Origin: Isochrysis galbana
Taxonomy: Eukaryota; Haptophyta; Isochrysidales; Isochrysidaceae
Length of the DNA: 64,000 nucleotides
Assembly: GCA_018136815.1 (NCBI GenBank)
Contig: CM030935.1
Coordinates: 4,568,159-4,632,158 of the forward strand
Direction of reading: 5' to 3'
A program made the position numbers and the translations under genes. Shown piece after piece: positions 19,183-28,477 of the stretch (positions are counted from its first letter, which is position 1; each line of letters begins with the position of its first letter). The notes beneath the pieces were generated by a model. The model saw only the letters and a program-made list of their open reading frames with translations, ran no database searches and was not told where the DNA came from.

Positions 19183-20049
19183 TCAAGCATCAGTCTGATG
19201 CATCATCAAAGGGTGCGATGGGCCATGCTGCAACCCGTGGTTGCACACCGTTGGCAGTGGATGCGGCAGCCTCATGCACACCTCGCCAACGAGCGCCCAC
19301 GCCGAGTCGGTACGTACTCCAACGCCGTCAATGGCAGCATACGGCACGCCAGGGTGGGAGGGTGTTACCTGAGCCGCCTTGGCTACGGCGAGGTCGCCGT
19401 CGGACCCATTGATGCAGGCCCGTATATCGGCCCAATATGGAGTCCCAGGAATAGAGGTGCATCGCTTCCCAACACTGTAGACATCAACTGAGGATCCGCT
19501 GGGTGACCAGCCTTGCGGCTCGCCGAGCGCCTTGAAGTAGCACTGCACGTACGCAAGCGGTGCGCCTGCGCACGCCTGCACGCGATTCGCAAGACACTCC
19601 ATCGCGCCGTGCTGACAGCTGGGCGCGCCAGCAAAGCAGCTGCTCGGCCGCCTCCCCTCGCTCCCCTTGCCGCACGCATCAAAGTAGCAATCGCGCACGC
19701 TAGCGTTGAAAAGGCAGCTCACGGAAGTGGAGCAGCCCGGTGGAGCGGGGACAGCGCCGGGGCATGGCTTCTGGTAGTAAGAATTGCCAAACGGCACGTA
19801 CTCCACCTGCAGGCGGCCCTCAAGAAGCGAGAGGGCGGTGGCGAGAGCTCCAAGCACAAACTGCTTCGTGTCCGGGCAGGCCGCCTCGCCATAGACTGAG
19901 AGTCGAACCACAGAGACTGCGCTGTGGGCTACAGACTGCTCCACCACCGCCATCGTTACCTCCGTCGGCCGCGAGCTCAAGCCGACACGAGCTAGGAGGA
20001 AGAGATTGAGGAGGAGGAGGAGTGGAGGACTGCCGAGCGGACGGCGCAT
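19183..20049 (-). CDS. GILT-like (gamma-interferon-inducible lysosomal thiol reductase family) protein
   Basis: A single exon, 288 residues from the ATG at 20049. An upstream in-frame ATG at 20109 would bury the signal peptide, so the second is preferred. Residues 1-25 (RRPLGSPPLLLLLNLFLLA) are a signal peptide. The GILT signature is clear: VEYVPFGNSYY, then CQHGAMECLANRVQAC. The family reduces disulfides in the secretory pathway and lysosome through a CXXC motif. Here the expected site reads YGEAACPDTKQFV, so the second Cys is Thr. This should abolish normal disulfide exchange while leaving the first Cys. Several extra Cys pairs (CPGAVPAPPGCSTSVSC) and N-glycosylation sequons (NAS, NGS) fit a secreted protein. 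Confidence 0.85.
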   Translation of the reverse strand: MRRPLGSPPLLLLLNLFLLARVGLSSRPTEVTMAVVEQSVAHSAVSVVRLSVYGEAACPDTKQFVLGALATALSLLEGRLQVEYVPFGNSYYQKPCPGAVPAPPGCSTSVSCLFNASVRDCYFDACGKGSEGRRPSSCFAGAPSCQHGAMECLANRVQACAGAPLAYVQCYFKALGEPQGWSPSGSSVDVYSVGKRCTSIPGTPYWADIRACINGSDGDLAVAKAAQVTPSHPGVPYAAIDGVGVRTDSAWALVGEVCMRLPHPLPTVCNHGLQHGPSHPLMMHQTDA

Positions 20050-20149
20050 GCCGCCGTCGACGCGCGAGGCGTTCGGAAATTGGTCGGAGGCTTCACACAC
20101 CAAAAACAAAACCCTTGTCCCTGAGCGTCTCCCCGAGGGGCCGGGGGAA

Positions 20150-22090
20150 TGAGGGTGTAGAAAGTAGAAAGTTTTTGCTACGTGAAAAGAAAAGAAAATC
20201 TTATTAAAATTCCCCGCTACATGTGCGGCGTGAGGCGTGAGGCAGAGTGCTAATGAACCTCCCTACTACCCAACCCCCTTCCCCTTCCCCAGTCCTCTCT
20301 TTAGCGGAGAAGCTGGTTTCGGGGAGGCCGCGCGCGCTGCTTCTGCTTCGGCCAGGAGTCGGAGAGAAGGGGGCGGGAGACTGTGGCTTCTCTTTCACTC
20401 TAACTTGCATACATCACGTAAGATCTTTCTTGATATCCGCTGAAGTTTCTGCTAAAGAGGTTTAGCTATCCTAGGTGATGTTTCGTATATCCAAACCTCT
20501 CGCCGCCTGCAAGAGGTCTTCCGACTTCCGATATTTCTAGGTTGAAATCTTTGTTTGTCCACTATGTAGAGAGGGCTTATCATCTTCCGTATATGTTTGT
20601 TGCTCGGGGCGTGTAGCCCCATATTCTCTTGTTGTTTTTTTAGCCTTTGAAAGAAACCGACCTTCGCCGTTACTAATTAATAGGTGGTATCTCGCAAGGA
20701 TCGCTCTTGATTAAGATCGACCTAACGGACCTACCGTCCGCGTTGCCATATTGAATGTTGTAAAAGTCCGTTAAGATATACCTCCACGCCAGGATACCTA
20801 GGTATCCTGAGTGAGGAGGGGTGAGGCCTGTCAACTTGGTAACAAAAGAGACGTTGGGCTCCTTCCGAGCCCGGCCTAATGTAAGCAGATCAATCCTTAC
20901 TTAGAAGTTAGAAGTCCTTTTCTATGAATTGTCAGTCTGAATTCGAAGATGGGCTCCGTCGCGATGCACAGGGCTATATGGGTGGAGCTTTCGGGGGCTA
21001 TACCGCAGAAGCGGCATGTCAGATCGTCCGCGAACCGGTTCGCCGTGGCTATTCTCCTATGTATGTAGGCACGTGTTTCGAAGTGCATCTACGAGTCCCT
21101 TGGTTGGCGTGAGAAAATTGTATTTGTATATAGCTGCGATATTTGTTTCCATTTTCCCGAGAGGACCGGTAGTCTTTTTTCCCATCTCAATGTGGATTTC
21201 TGCTTCTTCGTTTTCCTCATTGCGAGGAACGCTTCAGTCAGCGTCCTTACTTACATTAATATCTTCTAGAGTTTTATGCGTGTCTTTAAACGTGTATTCT
21301 TGCGGAATCGGATACGACGTTTCAGCCGGCCCACCGTATGCTCGTCCCCATTTCAGCGGAGTGTATAGCTCGTCCGGTAATGACTGCGGGCTGACCCGCT
21401 CGTGGATATGGGGTTCTCCCATAACGTTGATTGAGCTTAATTAACTACGTGATAGTCGCCACTCCGAGTCCACTCCGGCGCAAATATACCTATGTTCTTT
21501 GTCCACCAGAATGAATGCCTCCTAGATAGTGCGCGTCCGGGTCTTCTTGGGGGGCTAACTCATGTTCTTCCGGTGCGGGGGGAGAAGACACCGCCGTCTT
21601 TCTAAGAAGATCTATATAGTCAGTAGTGGTAGTGGCGTCTGCTATTCTTGATCTAGACCATTCGGCTATCTTTTCCCACGACTTTAGTTAGAAAGGGACC
21701 TATCGATATATAGTTGCCTCTATGGCGTATCCAACGTTCTCCGTCCGGCAGGTATGACGAGCATTCTTCCGTGGTGTATATATCCCCCGTTTCCGGGTTA
21801 ATAGTATGATGCGCAATATAGCGCAATAACTGTCTGTAAAGACTCCCACTCCCACTTAGCCCTATGTGAACGATGTAATGCCGGAGCTTTATGAAAATAG
21901 TTATGCCATATTGGGGAGCCCTGGGTCCCTTCTCGCGTGTTGGTTTCCCTAAGGAACTTAATCCGTCTGAAATTTTCGAGTGCTTGCTTCCAAAAGGCCG
22001 GAAGCGTGTTGTTTCCACGAATGCTAGTCGTGAGGCGCACAAGATCACCGCGTGACAACAGAAGAACCAACGACGACACGACACCCGAGC
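20150..22090 (-). mobile_element. LINE-like retrotransposon remnant A (zf-RVT type)
   Basis: Reading leftward, the fragment holds NTREGTQGSPIWHNYF-type sequence (about 21,900), an IPQEYTFKDTH block (21,290), KWKQI-type sequence, and then a zinc motif RFADDLTCRFCGIAPESSTH...C at 21,040-20,940. This C..C..H..C module is typical after the reverse transcriptase of plant and protist LINEs. The 3' part (20,900-20,466) matches copy B at 38,000-38,460, and the tail to 20,150 matches 38,500-38,765. Stops and frameshifts break the frame throughout, and no RT catalytic core was found. Confidence 0.78.
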
Positions 22091-22199
22091 GCAACGCCAA
22101 AAAGAAACAGGTCACCCAACGACACAGAAGGAGGGCGAGAACACTCGCTAGGGACAGGTGCACCCCGTCCAACCTACAACCTAGCCCTCCCCAGCAACC

Positions 22200-22330
22200 T
22201 TAGAACCTGAGCCCCTATGTAGAGCACAAGGGGAGGTGCCGCAAGGCGGGTAGTGAGGGGGTGGGAGGGAAAGGGCGTGGCAACAGCAGCGAATGTCAGT
22301 GCCGCGCGCGAGGCGAGAATTTTAAAAGGT
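22200..22330 (-). repeat. Dispersed repeat R3, copy 2
   Basis: Reverse complement of 14,624-14,745, sharing GAGCCCCTATGTAGAGCAC and GCGCGCGAGGCGAGAAT. It sits directly upstream of LINE remnant A. 22,331-22,960 has no supported gene. Confidence 0.7.
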
Positions 22331-22967
22331 TTGTTTTTGACCGCCCTAACTTATGCATAAAACGTCGCACGTGCACGTGGCAGTCGCATCACGGCCGCAA
22401 TGGAATGAGACAAAAAATGGAATGAGTTGTACGTTCCAAGAGATTTGTTCCGGGCAGCCCACAGGCTGAAATGTCACACACCTGCGAGCGGGTGACCTCG
22501 GTTCGAGCCTAGAGCACGGAGTCACAACACTAGGTGGTGAATCCACTACACTCCCGTGGCCTAGACTAGGTGATCTAATTGATTGCCTCACGGTCTCGCA
22601 AGGCCGGGAGGGACACAATCACATGACCGAGTGCCTGCGCTGTATGATCTGCTAGCAGTTGTGTCGACGGCGATCTATCGATTCGTATGGAGAGTGCAAT
22701 TCAAGGCACGCATTTCATGTAGTACAAGAGCGTCGCTGGCGAGGCACACAAAGGAATGTCGGACGTCGCAATAGGGCCAAGAGTACCAACGGTCAAGGAG
22801 GGGCTGATCTGAGGCGTGTTAAGGAAAGAATACATGGACGCACTGCGTCCGGACCCCTACATCGATTTGATGTGGAGTATATGAGCTGACGACAAGCTCC
22901 TTCGTACGATGCATTGGAACGCGGGAAGTGGCACCAGTGCAGAGAACGGCATGGCGAGGAACGTGCA

Positions 22968-24895
22968 CTACATGAGCGTGCAGCCGCAGCTGGCGTGGTC
23001 CACGGCGAGCGCCGTGGTGGCTAGGTGTGCGCTTTCGATGCGCATCACGACGCAAGTGGTGTCATCATACGGGATCATCTCTCCGACAGCATTCGGGCAG
23101 TGCGCGTTGGTCACCGCCCGGTCGACGACTAGCGAGGCGGCCCTCTGCGCTCTCGAGCAGGCTGCAGCAGAGCGGAGGATCTGAAGCAGAGGGGCAGACA
23201 GGAAAGTTAGCGCCTGGGCGACTCCCCGCATGACACAGACCACGATGGGGTGCCAGTACTACCAGCCCCTGCACATCCGAAATAGGTAGAACGGGCACAC
23301 CGACCGCGACAATGGGTTCGGAGGCTTTATCCGCTGTTGCGAAGGAGTGCGGCTCGGACTGAGGACAGCAGCTAAGATGAGTAACCCCGTCGCTCGGCCA
23401 TTGTCTTCGTTGGGTGGTGCAATGGGGCCTCCAACGAGAGGCGGGTCGCGGAGCGCACCCTTTTAGCTGCGGAGCCAGGAAGAGCATCCCACACGCCGTC
23501 AGAGGCCACGACGAAGGTTGCGCGCTCACATCCGGCGGGGATCTCGATGGTCTGGGTGAAAGGCTCGGCTGAAATGAAGCTTCCCACGTCTGCGTCGCCA
23601 ATGGCCCGGGCTTGCATCACGCCGCCCGGCCACAGCCGAAGCTGACCCACCTGCTTTCCATTGGGACTAGCTGCAGGGGAAAGTATGCCGCCCATTGTCG
23701 AGACGCGCTGTCGTTCCGTCGGACTTCGGCACAGCCGATGATCCTCCGTGAGACGAACAATGGACCCGTTCTGCGACACACAGGCAAGGGCGAAGGGATC
23801 AGGCGGTGGCGGCGAACGTCGCACTGCGATGCTGGCGGGGCACAAACTCGACTAGTGCTACGCATTGCACCCAGGGTCGAAGAACTCCTGCAGCCCGCGC
23901 AGCAATCCTCAGCACAGATGCGACTGCACGGATGCGAGCGAGCCCCTTCCTTAACCACGTATTCCGCACCAGTCGTGTGCAGGCGTACGCCTAGGGAGGG
24001 GGGGGAGTCAAGTATTTGGATGGCATCAACTTCCGGGACGCACCTCTAACTCGCCATCAAACACTGCCCACGCGTCCGAATCGCCCAAGTTGGAGGCGGT
24101 AAGCTGCGAGCGTGTCGAGTTGAATGCGAGGAAAGTGAGCGTTGTGCCTGAGCTCGAGTCGCTCGGGGAGCCCAGTACGTCGGCGTGGAGTCTCGCGCAC
24201 GCGGCCTTGGCGGCGGCCTGCAGATTGGACGCAGACGCATCTTGCCCTGCTGCCTCGATGAAGTAGTCGAAGAGGCAGCACTTGCAGTGCGTGGCCGCCG
24301 ATTGGCCGCAGTGGCCATCGGCGACAAGGCAGAGGTGAAGCTTCTCACCCCCCAACGTTGCGTCTCTGAACGCCGCCCGATCCTCACATCTGAGGCTGAC
24401 CTCTGACATTCCAAAGGTGACCCGCCACTCCACTTTGTCGACACCATGGAAGTCACGCGAGAGCTCGTCGCCAGGCAGCTTGAGGCGCGGGGGAGTGGTC
24501 GGCGCGTCCGTCTCGTCGCCACTTAAAATGAGAGTAGCTGGTGCGTCCATCCTGTCTTCCACGAGGATGGGCGAGGGACGCGCCATCGCGTTCCGATCAG
24601 AAGGTCGGATGTCGATCTCAGCTCTTTGGTCCTTCGACTCACTTCTTCTGGCTAGCTGCAGATCATAGGCGTGCGATGAGGTTCGGAGGCCAACGATGAC
24701 CGTCTTGCCGTCGCATCCGGACTCACTCGAGCCCTCGCTCCACTCCGTGAGCCCCCCTGGCTCCCCCGTGTGCGCCGAGGGCTTGAGGAGGGGCCTCCCG
24801 TTGCTCTCTTTCTCTTGCGAGAGGACCGTCTCTGCTTGGGGGCTGTCGTGCGCAAGCTCGAGGCGTGGGCCAGTCGGCTCGCCTTGAGCACACAT
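22968..24895 (-). CDS. PP2C-family protein phosphatase
   Basis: Three exons, 24895-24044, 23770-23459 and 23180-22968, all phase 0 with donors GAG|GTGCGT and AGG|GTGCGC, give 458 residues. The first about 140 residues are acidic and disordered. Metal-dependent phosphatase motifs follow in order: LRCEDR, VADGHCG (near 195), GTTLTF (near 249), NLGDSDAW (near 265), LTEDH and MGG, RAIGDADV (near 337), ASDGVWDAL (near 371) and YDDTT (near 425). PP2C enzymes remove phosphate from Ser/Thr using two Mg/Mn ions held by these aspartates. The usual DGHGG is DGHCG here, a change at a backbone glycine rather than a metal ligand. No signal or membrane segment is seen. A (GA)n array (CT on the coding strand) starts 49 bases upstream of the ATG. 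Confidence 0.9.
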
Positions 24896-24939
24896 TGGGG
24901 CTTGGAGGGAAGGGGAGGGGGCGGGGGGGAGTAGGGAGG

Positions 24940-25040
<101 letters not shown>

Positions 25041-25109
25041 TGTGGGGTGGGGTGTGGGGTGTGGGTGGGGTATAGGGCGAGAGAGGGAGAGAAGCCCGGA
25101 GAATACAGG

Positions 25110-25680
25110 AGGAGAGGGGGGGGGGGGACGCGGCGAAAGCGCCGATGGTTTGATTCTCTTTCGAGGCACCATGATTTCAGAATCAAAGGTGCGGCGGTCC
25201 GTTTGTTGGGGAGAGAGAGAGAAGAAGAAGAGAGCCCCACGGCTCGAGCGAAAAGGGGGTGGGATGGGGGTGGGGGGGGGGGGGGGGACAGCAACAACCA
25301 CTTGGGGGGGGGGGGGGGGGGGAGAGGGAGAGAAGAGAGGGAGGGAAGCGGGGGGGGGGGGGGGGATGAGAAGGCGCGGGCGGGGAAGGGTACTCCTACA
25401 TCAGAAAAGAGAGGAAGAAAGATGAAGTGTAAGGGGAGGGAGGGGGGGGGGGGGGACCTGCCTTTCTTTGTCTCCCCCCCCCCCCCCCCCCCCTCCCGCC
25501 CCCCTCGCGACGGCCTCTCAACCCCCCCCCCCCCGCCCCCCCCCCCGCCCCCCCCCCCCCCGCGCGGGACCTCCAGTTCGTTTCGCCCTGCGACGGCGGC
25601 CAGAGAGTCCGCCCCCCCCCCCTTCCCCCTCCCCCCCTGCGCCCCCCCCCCCCCCCGCAGCCTTCCCCGCAGCAGGCCCC
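25110..25680. repeat. Poly-G/poly-C rich block
   Basis: Multiple runs of 9-18 G on the left half (25,110-25,455) and 8-18 C on the right half (25,475-25,660). This is a G-to-C strand switch that could fold as G-quadruplexes on opposite strands. No gene. Confidence 0.9.
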
Positions 25681-25689
25681 CTTCCAGAC

Positions 25690-26190
25690 GAGTCAGAGTC
25701 TGACGTGCAGATGACACACCGTTCGGCGAGAATGCTACGAGTATGGACTTGGTGTTACCGCCCCTCTCGACCTCGACTTGTACCGCCGCCTGAGCTGGCT
25801 GGCTAAGGAGTCGAAGCGATGCCTGCTCCAGTCCGGCCTCCTTCACCGTCGAGTTCCAACAAAAGACGGCGAAGAGCCCAACGCCTACCTTGAAGCGTTC
25901 CATGATCACCTTTGTCACCTCAGTGATAATCGCATGGCGCGTCTCCTTCACGATCAAGACTACTGGCCTGGTCACAACGCTGACGTATCAGCGCATGTGC
26001 GCCAGCGCCACGAGTGCACTCTATCCAAGCCGCCCTTCCGCAAGCCGCAAGCCGACGGACGACGGATGCTAAAGGGCCTCAAATCGGCGATTACCCATTC
26101 GATATCGTCTACTGCGACGTGGTTTCGATGGCGCCGACGCATATTTTGTTAAGGGCGTCCAAGGCTATGGGCTACTGGCCGCCCAGCGCG
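25690..26190 (+). mobile_element. Ty3/gypsy-type integrase remnant
   Basis: A frame from 25,778 encodes an H2C2-like zinc region (FHDHLCHLSDNRMARLLHDQ, DYWPGHNADVSAHVRQRHEC) in which the first of the two Cys is lost. A second frame holds the start of an integrase core, YPFDIVYCDVVSMAPT. The two need a frameshift to join. No RT, protease or LTR was recognised, so this is a short dead fragment. Confidence 0.75.
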
Positions 26191-26359
26191 CCCCATTCAC
26201 CGTGTCTTCACCTTCACCTGCAGTTCCTGCACTCTGCACTCTCACCTTCACCTGCACCTTCACCGAAGAAAAAACTTCGGACCAACACCTTCCCAGTTGG
26301 AAAAAAAATTTTATTGGGGGCGGGGGAACTGCAGAGGGGGTACGAGCAAGGCTAGGGCT

Positions 26360-26505
26360 GACAATTAACAGGCAAGTTTTTTGGAAACCCATTAGTAGTT
26401 TTTCAAGGTCAGCACATTAACAGGTTGAGTTTTTTTCTGGGTGTTAACAGGTTGTTTTAGGGGTGTTAATACCCTGTTAGTGGCCATTAACAGGTTAAAC
26501 CCATT
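26360..26505. repeat. TAACAGG word island
   Basis: Four TAACAGG(T) words and one CCTGTTA in 145 bases, with irregular spacers. A related ACAGGT island is at 37,530-37,865. Confidence 0.75.
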
Positions 26506-26629
26506 ACAAGCTGTTACCCCAACGTTGGAATACATGTTCGGGGGGATTCCCTTCCCCCCTCCCCTCCCACCGCCCCCCGACGCCGGGAGCTGTCCCCCCC
26601 CCCCCTTGCGCCCTGCGCCTCCCATAGTT

Positions 26630-26705
26630 GTTGTATCAGTACTAATATCAGCTTTCTGATATCAGTAAGAGCTCAATTGAGGCAGATCACTGATATCACC
26701 TCTCA
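26630..26705. repeat. TGATATCA word island
   Basis: ATCAGT, ATATCAG, TGATATCAGT and TGATATCA recur in both orientations in 75 bases of AT-rich DNA. 26,705-26,955 contains no gene but has a GGCCGCAGGCCGCAGGCCGC repeat at 26,801. Confidence 0.6.
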
Positions 26706-27042
26706 GCTAACAGATAGAATTAAAACGACTTCAGCATAGCGCATAGCGATATTTTACTTTATTTTACTTTTAGTTGTAGTAGTACTAGTACCAGTACGTA
26801 CGGCCGCAGGCCGCAGGCCGCAGAGCTCTGCATACCCCTGCGAGCGAAGCCACTGCGCTCCGCTCTGCTCGGCTACCCTCCAGAAACTGGGAGAAAGAAC
26901 TCATGACAGAATAATGCAGGAGGGCGGGGCCGCCTAGAAGAAATAAGTACTCTATTTCATTCAATTGTGCGAAACTTTGGTCGTGGTGGCGCCGAGACGA
27001 TGCATGAGAAGAACACTAGGAGTCTGCGGTTCGATGCCGCGT

Positions 27043-27206
27043 GAGGCGGCTTGCCTTCATTTGGTCTCCTTTCCCTCAGAGTTTCTTCCCCTCCCGTGGG
27101 GACTCTCACCCTACCATGAGCCCCCCCGCGAGCACCCCGAAGGAGAGGCCCAGGAGCACCCCGTACGCGACGAGAACGGCGTCGCCTTGGCTCGGCATGA
27201 GGGCGC
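27043..27206. repeat. 164-bp copy of the b561 gene 3' end
   Basis: Copy of 3,727-3,890 with three substitutions (offset 23,316). Here it is joined directly to the broken transposase frame at 27,207, in the same relative orientation. Confidence 0.95.
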
Positions 27207-27601
27207 AGAGCGATGAGGGCCGTCTCTTCTCCGCTCATCACATGCCGCCCCTTCAACCGAAAGCCAGCAGGGAGCTGCAGGGCATCAATCACCCTGGGAA
27301 GGTCTTCGAGCCGAAAGCCAAAGCGCACATACACATCGCGGGCCTGCACGCCCTCACCCGCGCCCGCCTGCGCGGCCTCCTGCTGCAGTCTTGCCACGGA
27401 CAGACGCTCTGGCCCAATGCTCGAGCGCATGGACCGCGAGAGAACCTCCGCTGCGAGCGCGAGGAGGATGCGCTCAGAGCGCCGGCCCTCCGCAGCATCG
27501 CAGTCCTCGCCACGCCAGCGCCTCCTGCGCTTCAAGTGGGCCAGCATCATGGCCAGCTCCGCGTCCTCCAGCTCCTGTGCCGTGAAGGGGCGCGTCGGCA
27601 T
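27207..27601 (-). pseudogene. PIF/Harbinger-like (DDE_4) transposase N-terminal fragment
   Basis: From the ATG at 27601, the frame reads FTAQELEDAELAMM, a basic segment, then VYVRFGFRLEDLPRVIDAL and LKGRHVMSGEETALIAL. This order (F.l....L...L.lP, then G..v.GEEalLI.LyRL) is the N-terminal helical part of algal DDE_4/Harbinger-type transposases. The catalytic Asp residues are absent because the frame is cut at 27,207. From there it reads into the out-of-frame 164-bp b561 copy. Identification rests on pattern only. Confidence 0.6.
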
Positions 27602-27677
27602 CGCACCCCTGCGTACTGCCGCAGACCGCTCTACCGCGGTTGAGAAGACCGCTAGTGAGAGGAAAACGCGGGTTTCT

Positions 27678-27765
27678 CCTTTTGCAGGACGGCCGCAATA
27701 GAGCCTCAACAGCGCCCCGACACTGTTGGGGCGGGGGGCTGTTGGGGCCCTATTGCGGCCTGCAA
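27678..27765. repeat. Inverted repeat next to the transposase fragment
   Basis: TTTTGCAGG.CGGCCGCAATAG.GCC.CAACAG on the left and its complement CTGTTGGGGCCCTATTGCGG...CTGCAAAA on the right form arms of about 38 bases. It could be fused or nested terminal repeats of the Harbinger-like element. 27,770-28,150 shows no gene. Confidence 0.8.
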
Positions 27766-28154
27766 AAACCCTCTGTTAATTGAGTTCGCGTTTTCGAGTA
27801 TTTTTTTCTACCAGCTACTTGTACATGTTCTCTCGCTCTCCCCCCCCCGCCCCCCTCTGCACTCTCCGCACCCCCCCTCCGGTATCTCTCTCCACAATCC
27901 CTCTTTCCTGTGCTCCTTCTGCTCTCTCGTGGTGGGCCCCTCTCCCCCCCCCCCGCGAGCTCTCTCCTCGTCGATTGGCCACTTCCTTGCTCACTGCCCT
28001 ATCAGTCGACACCTCAAGGAGAGAAGAAACTTCAGGTGGGAAATCACGTCTTCGTTGGAAGATTTTGGGACACGCTCGCCTGCGATGCTCTCGCTCTCTC
28101 TTGCACCTCTCCATCACCTTCTTCTCTCCTGTTCGCACCAGAAATTACTTAAGT

Positions 28155-28334
28155 GAAGTTCCTCTCCCTCGATCTCTCGCGACGGGCTGCACTCTCTCAG
28201 CGAAGAGAACTGCTAGATCTCTCTTATATGTGTGATGCCGCTACACCTCCTCTCCGTCTCCCCTCCCTCCCCCCTCTCTTACCTCTCCGCCCGCATACAA
28301 TCCACTATCCCTCCGGCCTGCCGACCGCTTCCAC
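28155..28334 (+). repeat. Left arm of 180-bp inverted duplication
   Basis: GAAGTTCCTCTCCCTCGATC... through ...CTGCCGACCGCTTCCA. It is the reverse complement of 29,187-29,366, with roughly 90% or more matching positions by eye. It lies just upstream of the NAD kinase start codon. Confidence 0.92.
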
Positions 28335-28477
28335 GTCCTCTTCTCTCCTCTCCCACCCTTCTCGAAATATTCGGCCATCCTCCGCGTCCTTCCCCCTCAC
28401 TTCCCTCCCCCCAAACCCTTGTTCTCCCTCTCCTTCTCTCCTTCTCTCCTCCCTCCCCCCGCGGCCCCTCCGCGGCG

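Noticed and set aside
22440-22515. tRNA-like T-arm (GGTTCGAGCC)
   Set aside because: No matching acceptor stem, D-arm or anticodon arm at the right spacing.
27010-27040. Possible tRNA T-arm GCGGTTCGATGCCGC
   Set aside because: It is an isolated stem-loop without the rest of a cloverleaf, next to a duplicated segment border.
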